Assembly (NCBI GenBank): GCA_001778545.1
Contig: MFHJ01000011.1
Coordinates: 1 to 6,049 of the forward strand
Direction: 5' to 3'
Source: Candidatus Giovannonibacteria bacterium RIFCSPHIGHO2_02_43_16
GTDB taxonomy: Bacteria > Patescibacteriota > Minisyncoccia > JACPKW01 > UBA11713
Length of the DNA: 6,049 bases
The position numbers and the translations under genes are program-made. The notes beneath the pieces were generated by a model, which saw only the letters and a list, made by a program, of their open reading frames with translations, had not been told where the DNA came from and did no database searches. Below, piece after piece: positions 5,467-6,049 of this stretch (position 1 is its first letter; each line of letters begins with the position of its first letter).

Positions 5467-6049
5467 TTATATATGACCCTTAGGCAATTCGAATGTTTTC
5501 GTTGAAGTCGCTATATCCCACTTAACATCAATATTGTTGGCAGTTTTTAATGCTTTATATCTGCAATAACTATTCACTATGTAAATATAAACGCTTAATA
5601 TTGGATGTTTAATTAGTTGCTCAATTCTATATAATAATTTTAGGTAAAGTGGTATATAAAATTCATTATCTATAAGATGAGCTGGGAAATGATTCTTCAT
5701 CACTATAGGAGCAGATATGAATCTCACGTTTTGTTTAATATGGTCTTTAAGTGTTTGTGGCAGGCGATATTTAACTATAGCTGATGGGACGCACCTATAT
5801 TTATAACCGAAAGAAAGATAAGTTAAATAAGTATATAGATCGTTTGCCGCGACATCATTTGGAATTTCAATTTTTTTTATAAATTCTTTTTTATAAGCTA
5901 AAAGACACCCCATGACAGAAAAAACATTGTTTCCATCTTTTAATTTATATCGTAAGGGTAGGTAACTGTCCAAACTGCATCTAATGGCTTTTTCTGTAAA
6001 TGTTACCGGGGCAAATGGCAAAGGATTTCCTCCGCACATTCCGATATTT
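5467..6049 (-). CDS. Glycosyltransferase family 2, C-terminal part (runs off right edge)
   Basis: Partial gene. The frame stays open through position 6049, reading N-I-G upstream of the Met at 6039, so that Met is internal and the real start lies outside the window. The visible ~193 residues align end to end with the C-terminal half of the glycosyltransferase domain in the 721-residue fusion protein (733-2898). Both have a G-x-CLAY/G-CLLAY element, then an N-D-x-Y or S-D-I-Y element after 'VP/IPNDV', a CP/LPQ-x-L-K/R-D element, a hydrophobic stretch after an H-P or A-P pair, and a tail with WD[IV] followed by S-T-K. The missing ~100 N-terminal residues should hold the nucleotide-binding Rossmann half and the DXD-like site. 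The hydrophobic segment near residues 146-158 (counted from the Met at 6039) suggests membrane association. The role inferred is transfer of a sugar onto a lipid-linked or surface glycan. Sampled GC is very low (about 20-35%) compared with the downstream fusion gene. It ends TAA, two bases before the next ATG. Confidence 0.85.
   Translation of the reverse strand, partial: NIGMCGGNPLPFAPVTFTEKAIRCSLDSYLPLRYKLKDGNNVFSVMGCLLAYKKEFIKKIEIPNDVAANDLYTYLTYLSFGYKYRCVPSAIVKYRLPQTLKDHIKQNVRFISAPIVMKNHFPAHLIDNEFYIPLYLKLLYRIEQLIKHPILSVYIYIVNSYCRYKALKTANNIDVKWDIATSTKTFELPKGHI

Noticed and set aside
1..6049. CRISPR array, tRNA/rRNA genes, insertion sequence ends or long direct repeats
   Set aside because: I saw no regularly spaced repeats, cloverleaf-like segments, transposase motifs or terminal inverted repeats. 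Nearly all of the DNA is accounted for by coding sequence.

Overview
The window is a compact, single-direction bacterial gene cluster on the minus strand, so it reads from the right edge to the left. It appears to make and transfer a nucleotide-activated sugar for a surface polysaccharide or O-antigen. In order of transcription it holds the C-terminal part of a family 2 glycosyltransferase (5467 to the right edge), a 72-residue membrane protein resembling a detached glycosyltransferase tail (5246-5464), a glucose-1-phosphate cytidylyltransferase RfbF (4451-5236), an extended SDR epimerase/dehydratase (3415-4446), an RmlC-type cupin epimerase (2895-3425), a 721-residue fusion of a DRL/SAF-type oxidoreductase with a family 2 glycosyltransferase (733-2898), and a class I SAM methyltransferase (151-726). 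At the left edge the first 36 codons of another minus-strand gene (109 to the edge) resemble the start of an AbiEi-type antitoxin or winged-helix regulator.

The seven polysaccharide genes are separated by at most 9 bases or overlap (2 nt gap, 9 nt gap, 4 nt gap, 11 nt overlap, 4 nt ATGA overlap, 6 nt gap). They are very likely one operon whose promoter lies beyond the right edge. No gene-free stretch exceeds about 41 bases. That one gap (110-150) holds a plausible promoter for the left-edge gene.

Likely joint function (inference): RfbF makes CDP-glucose. The SDR and the RmlC-like cupin oxidise or epimerise the sugar. The DRL-like domain, related to reductoisomerases of the DXR-like type, carries out a further reduction or carbon-skeleton rearrangement, and its fused glycosyltransferase transfers the product. 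The methyltransferase may decorate it. The SDR lacks the Thr-Asp-Glu signature of sugar 4,6-dehydratases and no other dehydratase is present, so the product is unlikely to be a standard CDP-3,6-dideoxyhexose made entirely by this window.

Organism: a bacterium using TGA as a stop (rmlC-like gene), so not a TGA=Gly lineage. Gene packing is tight, Shine-Dalgarno sites are weak or absent, and GC content is uneven: about 20-35% in sampled lines of the right-hand glycosyltransferase, 35-38% in rfbF and 50-60% in the oxidoreductase domain. This fits a mosaic polysaccharide island. A Patescibacteria/CPR-type or other environmental genome is possible, but the sequence alone does not settle the taxon.
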